Source: Capsicum annuum (taxonomy: Eukaryota > Streptophyta > Magnoliopsida > Solanales > Solanaceae). Taken from it: a stretch of 64,000 nucleotides of DNA. Below the pieces are notes generated by a model. The model did not search any database. It saw nothing but the letters and a program-made list of their open reading frames with translations, and was not told where the DNA came from. This document shows positions 1 through 10,455 of the stretch, piece after piece; the stretch's first letter is position 1, and each line of letters begins with the position of its first letter. A program made the position numbers and the translations under genes. Location of the stretch: NCBI RefSeq assembly GCF_002878395.1, contig NC_061120.1, positions 116,052,705-116,116,704 on the forward strand, read 5' to 3'.

Positions 1-700
1 GTTATCGAGACTATGGTCTGTGCTATCAAAGTTGCAGAGATCGCATAACCACGACCATATAAATAGGACCACAATTGCGGTCAAATCAGTTTAAATGACC
101 ATCTAAATTTTAGTTCTTCCCACACTCCTCTCTTAATTTCTCTCAAAATTCTCTCTAATTTTTGACATTGTATAGCATACCCAAGTGTCAGTTCATTTCA
201 TTTACATTATAAAACTTAGTATGTTGTCCCTATTCCCTTGTTCTTAATGTAATTACATGCTTAGAACTAATGGCTTAGGGAAAAGCCTAAAATATCATTT
301 TTAATACTTAATGCATGCTTGTTTGAAATTATGGTTATGGTTAGCTATTGTAGTTGGTGTACACATTGATGGGGAAGTCTTAAGTACTCAGATTTAAGCC
401 TTAAATGGTTGAAAAGAATGTGTACACCATTTGTTCGATTCAATGCCCCTATGAATTCGATGTTAAATTTTTAGAGGTTGGGGTTATAATTATGAAGTCT
501 AGGCTTAAGTTCCTTAATCATAATGTTTAGGTTCCTAGTTGAACACAATTTTAGGGATAAAATTTTGGTTTTCGTGAAAAGTGTAGAATAGTCAACTATG
601 GTCTCAGGTACTGCGATCGTGGTCTCGATGACTACGATCTCAGCACCACGTCCACGGCCACTAACCCGTGATCACCTTACCTGAGGGCAGTGTCTGTAGA
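1..700 (+). repeat. LTR-like 5' region of a decayed retroelement
   Basis: No protein gene is visible. The first 60 bases carry repeated words built on ACCACGACC, GAGATCGC and AATTGCGG, followed by a TATA-like stretch (ATATAAATAG, about 57-66) and then a pyrimidine-rich leader (TCTCTCAAAATTCTCTC near 135-155). A second cluster of the same words lies at 597-665. This arrangement, short GC-rich palindromic words just upstream of a TATA box, is also seen in the recognisable LTRs of this window, so I read the start as U3/R of an LTR cut by the window edge. No clear primer binding site was found after it. Confidence 0.35.
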
Positions 701-839
701 AAATAAAATTTTTGCACAGCTATTTCTTCCCCCAGAACCATCTAACACACTACCATATAAGCCTATTGGATTAATGTAGCATATTTTAAAGTTTGATAAT
801 GATAATGATGGTCTGGAATGTATTATTTACAAGTACAAA

Positions 840-1712
840 GCCACCTCAAAGATGGAAGAACTTGACAATAATAGATTCATGACCCTACAATGTCAAAACT
901 ACTACAATGCGGACTTGTAGAGAACTAAGTTCCTCTCTGAAGGTGGTATCAACTTAGATAAAGTGGAAGAAAAGTTCCCAAATTTTTATGTCAGACTTGA
1001 TTAGACCGGGTGGATATGTTTTGTCCTGGACCCCTGTGTTTCTAATGAGCACTGGGTACATAAATTCTATGCTAACCTAAGCGTAACTTCTTTCACAAAC
1101 CCGGTAATGTCTATTAGAGAAAGGCAAGTGAACTTCACGACAGAGTGGATCAACGAAGTATATGGGCTCCCAAATGCTGACATGGAGCAGTTTCATGCAA
1201 AATCATGTGATCCAGGGACCTAGATAGTGGACATTTTATTTGCTGGCAAAGAAGTTCCTTGGGCCACCACTAAGAGAGACATTCTGATGAATCATTTCAC
1301 AACTAAGGATAGGCTTTGGTTGAATATCATTTGTAGCCGAGTATCATCGTGCACTCACGTGACCATTGTTACAGACATGCGAGCTCAGATGGTGGCCTAT
1401 CTTCTCTTTGGCATCACCCTAAATGTGGGAGAGATTATGCATTTAGAATGGAGGTACTTTAGAAATCATGGAGGTATACATCTTTTCCTCTCTTTCATTA
1501 TCACAAAGCTGTGAAGAATAGCACAGGTGGAGGAGTATACTACATATACCTGGGTTTTCACAGGACCCCATATCTTCCCACTTAAAATTAGAGGTGAGGG
1601 TGACCTAGGTCAAAGCAAGAAGAGGAAGATAGACTCGAGAAAATTAGTCCAAAAGCATACAGACTCTTGTAGACCCTCATCAGCCACCGCCTTCGATGAC
1701 ATCTCTGATTAG
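840..1712 (+). pseudogene. Decayed 'putative plant transposon protein' domain ORF
   Basis: One reading frame continues from about 840 to 1712 and is broken by TAG at 918-920, 1002-1004 and 1221-1223 and by TGA at 1512-1514. Visible pieces include a FPNFYVRLD block, a WINEVYGLPNAD block, and a LWLNIICSR...THVTIVTDMRAQMVAYLLFGITLNVG region. The pattern of a Trp/Leu-rich stretch, then SR/THxxxVT, then a hydrophobic segment and xNVGxI resembles the plant domain called 'putative plant transposon protein', common in gag-position ORFs of non-autonomous plant LTR elements. Its biochemical role is unknown. The three TAG codons are consistent with CAG or TGG decay. There is no good start codon, so the true 5' end is uncertain. 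Confidence 0.5.
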
Positions 1713-2520
1713 ATTTAGATGGTGAGGTAACTAATGTCCAGACTACCTCATCAACCAGGAGATTCCTCCACCACTCGCCACTTGTATGTTGCTCAGTAAG
1801 ACTATGAGAAATATAAGAAGGAGCAGTAAAAATAGGGAGCCACTATTGCCCATTTGGATAGAGCTTATTCATCCTTAGCTGTTTCAAAAAGGTACCTTAG
1901 GGATTCACATGAGAAGGTGGTGAATAGAGAAAAAAAGAGATACAAATTCTTTAAGATGTTGTGAAAAGGGGGTGAAGGGCATCTTTAAGGTGCTGAAGCC
2001 CAACCATCGACTACCTTTACCTAGGATAGACAGTGAGGATGAGGACCCTACTGATTAGTCTATTGATGATGCTGATAGTAGTAGTGCAGAGTCAGCGAGA
2101 GAGAGCAGTTCTTGATGTAGATTCAGGGTGACCCTTCTTACTCTTGATTTATTGCACATGCAGTGAGGACACTACATTTTTTTTTAGTTAGGGGTGCCCC
2201 CGGATTTATATTGTTGTGATGTTGTGTGCTAAATATTTATGTTGATGTTGTTTTGGAATTATCTTTTGGATACTATTTTTATTTTGTTTTGGGGGATGTC
2301 GTATTTTTGGGTACCCTTATGGTGCCCACATTTTATGGATTATCATATGGTTTTAGTTTTAGCTTTTTCTTCTTACTATAGTTCTATATTGATTTTGATG
2401 ATACATGACTAGTTTTGCCCTATGATAGATTGAGTGAGGACATTACTAAGGGTAAAGCATTGTGATTGGATTTTGAGACATTGATGAAGGGGAATGTGAG
2501 ATATATGTTAGATATGTTAG
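1713..2520 (+). other. Non-coding continuation of the left retroelement
   Basis: No open frame of note. Between 1730 and 2120 short coding-like stretches interrupted by many stops probably continue the upstream decayed ORF. A 'gggggatg' tract at about 2289-2298 resembles the purine tracts downstream of such ORFs. From about 2505 the composition switches sharply to the AT-rich, A-on-plus-strand style of the virus insert. Confidence 0.35.
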
Positions 2521-2542
2521 ATATGTTTGAATTTATATATGT

Positions 2543-2845
2543 TTGAATTTATTGAATATGTTATATATGTTTATTGAATTAATTATAAGAAGACCATTTA
2601 AAAACAGAGAAGCTTTTAGAAAAATTAAAGAATCTTTAATTAGTAATTATTCAAAATATATAAGTTTGAATAAAACAAAAGAAAACCCACAAAGATTAGT
2701 CTACCTAATTACCGTAATATCTAGTATGGAAGCAAAATTAATAATCCATTTAAAATCTAGAAGAATAAGACACATACCACCTAATTATGATAAAATTATA
2801 TTTAGATATCCACCAAGATATTATAAATATGGTTTAAATGAGTAA
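2543..2845 (+). CDS. Small EPRV ORF X1, unknown function
   Basis: A 100-residue open frame, Lys/Arg/Ile-rich, with a hydrophobic N-terminus and a basic middle (RRPFKNREAF). It lies at the left edge of the virus block, so its true start may be upstream or lost: the first bases are short direct repeats of ATGTTAGATATG and ATGTTTGAATTTA. Its last codons overlap the ATG of the next small ORF by eight bases, an arrangement typical of the compact small ORFs in front of the coat gene in caulimovirids. No domain is recognised. It could be a fragment of a longer protein whose other part lies at the far right end of the insert. Confidence 0.45.
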   Translation: MNLLNMLYMFIELIIRRPFKNREAFRKIKESLISNYSKYISLNKTKENPQRLVYLITVISSMEAKLIIHLKSRRIRHIPPNYDKIIFRYPPRYYKYGLNE

Positions 2846-3050
2846 AGTACAAAAATACAAAGAATTAAAACAAATTATTTCTGAAAAACATAAAGAATTA
2901 AAAATAAGAATAGAAAGACTACATTATGATATATTTGCCGGAGTTAGTGAAAACTCAATAAATACACAAAAAGATGAAATATCGAAATTAGAGTCATAAA
3001 TAGACACTTTAGAATATATATATCAACATGAACTATTCACAATAAAATGA
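2838..3050 (+). pseudogene. Small EPRV ORF X2, coiled-coil-like, one stop
   Basis: It starts at ATG 2838, overlapping the end of X1, and reads to TGA 3048-3050, with one in-frame TAA at 2997-2999. The product is about 70 residues, charged and heptad-like (KYKELKQII, KELKIRIERL, KDEISKLES), so probably coiled coil. Its stop overlaps the next ATG as ATGA (3047-3050), suggesting termination-reinitiation between consecutive small ORFs, as described for caulimovirids. By position it may correspond to the small virion-associated type proteins, but sequence alone does not show that. Confidence 0.45.
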
Positions 3051-4821
3051 ACAAAGAAGAATTTATAATAGATGAAAAAATATATTAAAATCACGAAGGA
3101 CTAAAAATAAAAATAGTATTTTCTAATCTAGGAAGAAGATATAAGAAAATAGGTGAACATTTATATCTGATGTTAGAAAAAGAAGAATTAAAATTAGAAG
3201 ATAAATTGACAGCAATGGTAAGAATAGAAAGAGAAAATGAAGAAATAGATAGGAAAAAGGAAATAGAAAAAATTAAACAACAAACTACAGAAGAAATACG
3301 AAAAATAGAATAAACTAAAAATAGTAGGATTGCTGAATTAGAAAAAGAACTACAAATGTTAAAAGATTTGTATGAACAAAGACAAAAGGAAAAAGAAGAA
3401 AAAGATAAAGAACAAAAATTACTAAACGAGATAAATCAATTTAAGGAAAAATTAGAAATAAAAAACAAGGAATTAGAAATAAATAATATAGATGTTAAAG
3501 AAACAGATAATTATGATTCAGAAGATAGTGAAACATATACAGAAATATTAACAAATACAAAAAATTTAGAAATCAATGAAAAACAAGAAGTAATTAATAA
3601 AGAAAACCCAGAAAATACCAACACAGAAATAAATACTCTTGATAAAAAAGAAGATGAAAATATAATATCTAAAACAGCAGAAATAAGAAAACCTACATAT
3701 TATAAGAGTAAGTTTAAAAAATATAATGAATATGACAAATGGACACCAAAACAAATAGTTAATAAAAATTATAACTTTTTACTAGACTGTGTAATAGATA
3801 CAGAAAAAATAATACAATTATGGATAGGATATATGACAAAAAAATTATTAGATAATAATATAAACATAACAGATGCACCAGAATATATAGAAAGAACACT
3901 AATAGGAACAGTGAAATTATGGTTTTCAAATTTAACTGAAAATAGCAAAAAGGTATTAAGAACTAATAAACCTATAGAAGGAACATCATCAACAACAACT
4001 AAACTAACATCTATAGAATTATTAAAAAAATATGTAACAGCTATGAGAGATGAATTTGTAGTATGACAACAATAGAAGAAGAACAAGATGAAGAAAAAGA
4101 TACAAATAGGAATTTAATGTTAAAATTAGCAATATGTAATATGTGTTATATAGATGAATATACTTGCACATTTAAAGAGTATTATTATAAAGGAGTATAT
4201 AATATAGAAGAAAGTAAAGAAATAAGAAAATTATATTTTAATAAATTACCCGAACCATTTAGTTCAAAGATAATAAAGAGTTGGGAAGAAGCAAAAATAG
4301 TTCATACTTTAGGAGCAAGAATAAAATTTTTACAACAATGGTATAGAAACTTATGTGAAAAATATAGAGAAGAATTAAAAATGCAAAAAACATTGATAAG
4401 AAATTTAGCATGTTGCAAAAATAAAATAGCACCCCAATTTGGATGTAAAGAAAGATATTATAAGAAAAGAAAAAGACATAAGAAATATAAGAAATATAAA
4501 AAATCAAAATATAAATACATGAAACCAAGAAAAAGATATTATGTAAAAAATTATAAATACAAAAGACCATATAGAAAGACAAAATCTATAAAAGAATGTA
4601 CTTGTTATAATTGTGGAAGGTTAGGTTATTTAGCTAGAGATTGTAAATTACCCAAAAATCCAAAAATTAAACAAATATCAGAAATAAAAATAGACAGTAC
4701 AGAATATATGCAGATAGATTATATAGATTATGAATTAGAAAGTGAGGATAGTATATATGAAATTTCAGAAAACAAAACAGATAATGAAATAGATAGTGAA
4801 ATAGATGAATCAAATGACTGA
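3047..4821 (+). pseudogene. EPRV coat protein (capsid) gene, frameshifted
   Basis: The gene begins at ATG 3047, with TAA at 3086-3088 and 3311-3313. The first frame stays open to TGA at 4064-4066 and continues one frame over from 4063 to 4821. Order: acidic, coiled-coil N-terminal region (about 3150-3620); capsid core (WIGYMTKKLLDN... and LIGTVKLWFSNL, about 3810-3960); second capsid block (LAICNMCYIDEYTC... KLPEPFSSKI, about 4118-4270); a very basic KK/KY/KR stretch (about 4450-4580) that could act as nuclear localisation and RNA-binding signal; a zinc knuckle at about 4603-4644; then an acidic tail. In the knuckle the usual His is Tyr (TAT 4627-4629). The break at 4063-4066 interrupts a normally continuous coat protein, so a frameshift is likelier than two genes, although the ATGA overlap could allow reinitiation. 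Confidence 0.8.
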
Positions 4822-6046
4822 AGAAGATATAAAAATAATAACAAAGGAAGAATACTTAAATGATGAAGGAACAGAACAAAAAATAATATTTGACAGTAAC
4901 ATATTTGATGAAATAAAAGGAAAAAAATTAGATTTAAGTGTAGAAAAAATATTTAAAATACCAACAATAAAAAATATCTTTACTAGGAAAAAGGACGAAT
5001 ATTATGTAGTATGCCAAAAGGAACATGTAATAGACTGTAGATATGCAAAAGGAAAAGCTAGTATACCACTAGTAACAAAAAGAATAATTAATAAAGAGAT
5101 AAATGATATAAAAAGTAAAGGAGACCCAATAAAATATGTACATCTTGGAGGTACAGAGATATTAATAAAAGCATGTTTTAGAGAAGGAATAGATACACCA
5201 ATAGAATTATATTTAGCAGATGATAGAATTATAAAACCTATAGAAAAAAGCATAATAACTGTCGTAAAAGGAAATCTAATATATCAAAAATTCAAATTTA
5301 TAATAAGTACAAATTATGCAGTAGCAGTAATAGATAAAAATATAGATAAATCACTAGTATTATACTGAAAAATATCAGGAATAGAATTAACCCCAGGGAG
5401 TAAAATATTTACAGCAAGATGCAAAAATTTATATGTATTAATAACAAAACATAAAATAACAGGAAAAAATAAGATTAACAAAATACGAATAGAAAGTCCA
5501 TTCGAACAAATTGTAAAAACAATAGATTATAATGATTATAGCTATAGAGACATAGATATAGAAGAAAATTTAGAAATAGTAAATGATAGAATAAGTACAA
5601 CGAAAAGAATAGCTGATGGAAAACCAGAATCATCAAGCTCATCAAAAAGAACAAGTTATGAAATAAATTCAATAAGTAATTTAAACCAATATTACATAAC
5701 AGAAAAAATAAATGAAAAAGAATATTTAATACTCCTAAATACAGGACAAGAAGAAAATTATATAGCAAAATATCTAGTAAAAAATGAAGAAATAAAAACT
5801 AATAATGATATGTGCCCAGATCTACCAAGAAGATTAATAAATAGTAAAAATATAGCAGAAAAAATAATAATAATAGGAATTAGAAAAATAAAAATAGAAT
5901 TTGAAGTAAAGGAAGAAATGCAAAAAGCAGATATAATATTAGGAATAAAATGACTAGAACAAGTAAAACCATATAATATAGAACATACACAATTAACCTT
6001 AACATATAACAAAGAGAAATTATTCTTAAGAAGAGCCTTAACATAA
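4805..6046 (+). pseudogene. EPRV movement protein joined to a degenerate retropepsin-like domain
   Basis: A single frame runs from ATG 4805 to TAA 6044-6046 with TGA at 5366-5368 and 5951-5953. The N-terminal part has 30K-superfamily movement protein features: a conserved block near 4935-5070, then HLGGTEILIKACFREGID followed by a YLADDRI-type strand (about 5140-5230). This family opens plasmodesmata for cell-to-cell spread. After a Ser-rich linker (about 5625-5660) comes a second domain with LNTGQEENYI (about 5733-5765) and, about 60 residues on, ADIILGIK followed by a stop and LEQVKPYN, the layout of a retropepsin fold, with Asn in place of the catalytic Asp. The TGA at 5951 sits where Trp is expected. 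The start overlaps the coat gene by 17 bases in another frame. Confidence 0.72.
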
Positions 6047-6047
6047 A

Positions 6048-7981
6048 ATGAAAATATATGTATTAATGAAGATAGCAGTAGAAGGATATTACAGTAGATA
6101 TTATACACCCATGATAGATACAGGAGCAGAAGCTAATTTATGTAGATATAATTGCTTACCAGAAAGTAAGTGGGATAAATTAAAAACACCAATAATAGTT
6201 AAAGGATTTAATAATGAAGGAAGCTTAATTACTTATAAAACTAGGAATGTAAAAATACAAGTATGGGATAAGATATTAACAATAGAAGAAATTTATAATT
6301 ATGAACTAACATCAAAAGATATACTTTTAGGAATGCCGTTTTTAGATAAATTACACCCACATATAATAACTAGAACAGACTGGTGGTTTACAACACCATG
6401 TAAACAAAAAGTGAGAGCAAAAAGAGTTAATAATAAAATAAGAAAGAAAACTGATTGGATAAAAGAAAGTGAAAAAATTACACAAAAGTTAGAAAATATA
6501 AAATATACTGAAGATACAATAGAATTAGTAGTATTTTCAGTAAATAAAACAGAAATAACTATATTTTCAATAAATAAGATAGAAATAATTAAGAAAAAAT
6601 TAGAACAATTATATAGTGAAGATTCATTTAAAGGATGAGAAAAACATAAAACTACTATAAAAATTGAATTAATAGATAAAAATAGCATAATAACCCAGAA
6701 ACCATTAACATATAATTTTGACGATTTAAAAGAATTTAAAATGCATATAGATGAATTATTAGAAAAACAATATATACAAAAAAGTAATAGTAAACATAAT
6801 AGTCTAGCATTTATAGTAAATAAACATAGTGAACAAAAAAGAGGAAAAAGTAGAATGGTTATTGACTATAGAAATTTAAATGCAAAAACTATAACATATA
6901 ATTATCCAATACCAAATAAGATATTAAAAATAAGGCAAATACAGGGATATAATTATTTTAGCAAATTCGATTGTAAATCAGGATTTTACCATTTAAAGTT
7001 AGAAGAAGAATCTAAAGAATTAACCGCATTTACGGTACCACAAGGATTTTATGAATGGAACGTATTACCATTTGGATATAAAAATACACCAGGTAGATAT
7101 CAACATTTTATTGATAGTTATTTTAAACAATTATCTAATAGTATAGTATACATAGATGATATATTATTATATACAAAAACTAAAGAAGAACATTTAAAAT
7201 TATTAGGACAGTTTACAGATATAATAGAAAAATCGGGAATAAGTTTAAGCGAAAAGAAAGCTGAAATTATGAAAAATTAGATAGAATTTTTAGGAATACA
7301 AATAGATAAGAGTGGAGTAAAAATGCAACAACATATAGTACAAAAAATAATAATTCGAAAGAAGAATTAAATACAAAAAAGAAATTACAATCATTTTTAG
7401 GATTAGTAAACCAAGTAAGAGAATATATTCCAAAATTAGCAGAAACTTTAAAACCACTACAGAAAAAATTAAAAAAGGATGTAGAATATAACTATAATGA
7501 AGAAGATAAAAAACAAGTTCAGAAAATAAAATTACTTTGTAAAGAATTACTAAAACTATAATCTCCAGATGAAAATAGAAAATTTATATATATAGTAGAA
7601 GCAGATGCTAGTGAATGTAGTTATGGAGGAGTACTTAAATACCGATATGAAGCAGAAAAATTAGAACACCATTGTAGATACTACTCAGGTAAGTTCAATG
7701 AAACAGAAATAAAATGGGAAATAAATAGGAAAGAATTATGTTCATTATATAAATGTTTGTTAGCATTTGAGCCATATATTGTATATAACAAATTTATTGT
7801 ATGAACAGATAATACACAGGTACGCTGGTGGTTAACAAAGAAAATACAAAATTCAGTTACAACAAAAGAGATTCGGAGACTAGTCTTGAATATATTAAAT
7901 TTCACATTTATAATTGAAGTAATCAGTACTAACAAAAATGTTATTGCAGATTACATATCAAGACAAAGCTACATAGACTGA
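6048..7981 (+). pseudogene. EPRV polymerase: retropepsin, reverse transcriptase, RNase H
   Basis: ATG 6048 lies one base after the upstream stop. The protease has MIDTGAEANLC (about 6112-6145) and a DILLGMPFLDKL flap-end motif (about 6318-6355). RT follows: MVIDYRNLNAKT, YFSKFDCKSGFYHL, WNVLPFGYKNTPGRYQ and the catalytic YIDDILLY (about 7150-7173). RNase H shows EADASECSYGG (about 7602-7632), a later KELCSLYKC helix, and the TDN strand (7805-7813). The frame is broken by TGA 6636-6638, TAG 7278-7280, a frameshift between about 7320 and 7370, TAA 7559-7561 and TGA 7802-7804. The intact enzyme would copy pregenomic RNA into DNA in the cytoplasm. No integrase follows, which separates it from Ty3/gypsy polymerases. 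Confidence 0.9.
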
Positions 7982-8037
7982 TATAATAGAAGAAGATACT
8001 CTAGAAAAAAAAAGTCAACACCCTAACTACGCTTTCA

Positions 8038-9180
8038 ATGAAAGTGGACAGTATGGGTAATGAGATAGAAAAGCTAAAGACTAATGAAGATAAACTGAAG
8101 TCTATAGCTACAAATCAGCTAACTCAGTAGTGTGCAGAGCTATGTCGATCGAAAGACATTAAAGTTCCAGAGCTAGAAGGAGATGATGGGATACTCATAA
8201 AACCCATAACGTTTATCAATCTACTTCTGTAGGTACAAGCAAAGGAGTTAGTAGACAAAGATATTAGAACATGAATATGAATAAGATATTTGAGAAACCA
8301 TTTATACCAAAAACACAAAAAGATCCCTTGTTCATACCCCCCACAAATTACCACATACCGAGATAGTCTGAACCAAAATAAAAAAGTTTACAACTATACA
8401 ACCCAAAAATACATAGAAAATGTCTATAGAGTACAAACTTTCCTAAACCTTAACCCCAGAGCTATAAATGTCAAAGAACCAAACACAAATTATATAACCC
8501 AAAAATTACAAGGTTATAACAAGCTAATTGCACTACCCAAAACCAACCCAAGCCTAGTGAAAACTTGTTTTGACTATGGATTATTAAATACCATATACAC
8601 CCAAGACGGAGAAGAGCTAACAGCTATGGAAGAATTACATAAAATATTCACCACCTCTAAAAGGATAACAAAAGGAAATCTATTTTATATAAAATGTTAT
8701 ACTGCACCAGCAAAGATATTATACGATGAAATAAAACCAGTTATACAAGTTGTAATAATAGGACTAACCAGAGATATGATTATACCGGAAGATATTACGC
8801 AGCAGCCAGAGATACCCAGAATTGAGATACCTGATTTCTACGCAAATAAACGACTCATTGGACTAGCTACAATTATTCAAGAATTAGCAAATAATTATAC
8901 CAATGGAAACCCAATATGGAGCTATTATTCGAGAGACCATCAGATGATTTATTCAAATTCAAAAGAACTACGATAAGCAGATATGGAAGATGTTAGGAAA
9001 TGGATAATGAAATTACTTAACCCAAAAAAACAATCTACTGCAAGAGTAATTAAGAAAGAATTTATTTCAGACGGATTATTGATAAGATATTATAAGATAA
9101 TTGGACACAAATATCCAGACCATCAATGTTCAAGATGTAACGGAGAAGATAATATTATTCGAGAAGTCCACCTAGAATAA
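8038..9180 (+). pseudogene. EPRV TAV-like (inclusion body/transactivator) gene
   Basis: One frame of about 380 codons from ATG 8038 to TAA at 9178-9180, with TAG 8128-8130 and 8230-8232, TGA 8272-8274 and 8278-8280, and TAA 8974-8976. Visible parts are a charged N-terminus, a central region with NPRAINVKEPN and NKLIALPKTNPSLVKTCFDYGLL, and a C-terminal part ending in a Cys/His cluster (HKYPDHQCSRCNGEDN, about 9109-9156) that might bind metal or nucleic acid. Its place after RNase H and its size match the ORF coding for TAV in Caulimoviridae, a protein that forms inclusion bodies and promotes reinitiation on polycistronic RNA. The assignment rests on position, size and general character; the central pattern is only loosely TAV-like. 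Confidence 0.6.
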
Positions 9181-9299
9181 AAGAATAAAAAAGATGAGCA
9201 TGCCAGCTGGAATATAAGATAAGAAGCAATAATGGAGATATGGAAAAGCAGCAGATACGACAACGAGAAGATATCAACGGAGTAATAATAGAAGACAAG

Positions 9300-9560
9300 A
9301 TATAAAAAATCTTACGTAAAAATTGTTGTATAGAATTATTGTAAGACTTTAGCCTTTTTTTTTAGCCGTTTTGACTTTTTTAAGGCTATAGCACTAAGTT
9401 TGTAGCCTTTTTAGCCTTTTTAGCCTTTAAGGCTATGACACTTATTTTTGTCTCTTAAGGAGACTTTTAGAATTTTTAGGAAACGTGTAAGTAATGCAAA
9501 CTTTTTGTAAAGAATTCATTCTATAAATGAAAGAAATCGAAGGCATTGCAAAGAAAGCCT
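9300..9560 (+). promoter_or_regulatory. EPRV intergenic promoter with AGCCTTTTT repeats and TATA box
   Basis: A TATA box TATAAAT lies at 9522-9528, after the last virus gene and before the leader, the place of the pregenomic RNA promoter. Upstream are three tandem AGCCTTTTT-type units with 9-bp spacing (starting 9404, 9413 and 9422), the last forming the inverted repeat AGCC-TTTAA-GGCT at 9422-9434. A further TTTAAGGCTAT copy is at about 9379-9388. Such short repeats are typical of enhancer modules, but no factor is known to me for this word. Confidence 0.55.
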
Positions 9561-9970
9561 TCATGCGTTGAAGCAATACTCTCTCCTATCCACAACACAT
9601 ATTTTGCTCAGTTAATTAAAAAACAGATATATTTTAATGGAAAGAGCTATGGAGGAACAAACTTCAGAAATAACAAAACTACCGGAACAGGTATATTTAT
9701 TTATGATTATGAATAGCTAAATTCATAATTCCCAACAATCATGATATGATAAAATAAATTCATATTAGTTACTTTATAGTAGAATTATTCGAAGAATAAT
9801 ATGTTAAGAAGTTTATTAGCAAAGTGGAAACGGAGAAAAATCCCTAAGAACTATGCCATCCTAAAGGTGAAACCAATGAGGCAAGAAGCCGTGGCGGGGA
9901 GTAACCAGAGTGGAGACGCTGTTTAAGGGAAAAAGTATCCAAATTACCATGCTAATAGTGACCGAAGAAC
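9560..9970 (+). promoter_or_regulatory. EPRV pregenomic RNA leader
   Basis: About 410 bases between the predicted transcription start and the first small gene, with no long frame. It carries a short ORF at 9637-9720 and AT-rich inverted stretches such as ATTCATAATTCCC with TTATCATATCATG-type partners near 9720-9760. Caulimovirid leaders usually have a hairpin, short upstream ORFs and a Met-tRNA primer binding site. A recognisable primer binding site (TGGTATCAGAGC-like) is not visible here, so it is either mutated or lies elsewhere. Confidence 0.4.
9637..9720 (+). CDS. Short upstream ORF in EPRV leader (27 codons)
   Basis: ATG 9637 to TAA 9718-9720. The 27-residue product is charged at first and then hydrophobic (QVYLFMIMNS). 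Its likely role, if any, is as an uORF guiding ribosome shunting or reinitiation. A CAG/GTATAT junction inside it (after about 9690) resembles a 5' splice site and could instead mark a donor. Both readings are inference. Confidence 0.3.
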   Translation: MERAMEEQTSEITKLPEQVYLFMIMNS

Positions 9971-10258
9971 ATGTTATTTAAGAATAATCTAGTATATAGT
10001 AATCTAAGATGGCCATATTTTGTTATGTACATGGTTGAAGGGAATATTTTGAAAAATAGCAAATTTATGAAAATGAATAATTATTTATTTAATGTGATGG
10101 TAGATAAATTTAAAATACTTATTTTGTATGCACTTAAAGATATAAAAGTAGTAGATATAAGAAAAATCATATTAGAAAAAGCATTTGGTAAATATTATAT
10201 GACTAGAGTAAATTATATACCATACCTGCCTAACTATTCTTACAAATACTTACCATGA
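9971..10258 (+). CDS. Small EPRV gene A1 (first copy of duplicated module)
   Basis: Open from 9971, but the likely start is the internal ATG at 10097, because from there it aligns with gene A2 at 10456 (VDKFKILILYALKDIKVVDI against IDNLKVLILYILRDIEIIDI), both followed by a KKIILEK-type block. The matching part is about 53 residues: an amphipathic Ile/Leu-rich helix, a charged turn, then an aromatic tail rich in Tyr and Pro. The stop TGA 10256-10258 overlaps the ATG of the next gene (ATGATAA), suggesting coupled translation. No domain family is recognised. Confidence 0.5.
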   Translation: MLFKNNLVYSNLRWPYFVMYMVEGNILKNSKFMKMNNYLFNVMVDKFKILILYALKDIKVVDIRKIILEKAFGKYYMTRVNYIPYLPNYSYKYLP

Positions 10259-10455
10259 TAAATTACATAGAATTTTTAGAAAAAGATATGAGCAACATAC
10301 AGTTAATAGAAAAACAGATGAAACTAAATTTAGACAAATACATGGAAACTAAAGAGATAAAATATATAGAATTTCTTAATAAAAATATGCAAGAACTACT
10401 AAGGATAAAACAAACAACTACAAAATATTATAATAAAATATTTAGTCAATTTTAA
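10255..10455 (+). CDS. Small EPRV gene B1, coiled-coil-like
   Basis: ATG 10255 overlaps the end of A1; the frame stays open to TAA 10453-10455. It gives 66 residues, Lys/Glu/Ile-rich, predicted helical by eye, starting INYIEFLEKDM. Gene A2 starts at the very next base. B1 stands to A1 as B2 (10627) stands to A2, both beginning with a (N/E)YI motif followed by a charged helix, although B2 is longer. It may be a small virion-associated or nucleic-acid-binding accessory protein; the sequence alone does not show function. Confidence 0.5.
   Translation: MINYIEFLEKDMSNIQLIEKQMKLNLDKYMETKEIKYIEFLNKNMQELLRIKQTTTKYYNKIFSQF

Noticed and set aside
3566..4582. Long minus-strand frames opposite the coat gene
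   Set aside because: Phe/Tyr/Ile-rich mirror images of A-rich coding sequence; no domain.
5002..6688. Minus-strand frames opposite the movement protein and protease
   Set aside because: Same composition effect; the plus-strand frame has recognisable motifs.
9560..9970. Met-tRNA primer site of the EPRV
   Set aside because: No TGGTATCAGAGC-like match found in the leader, so none is annotated.
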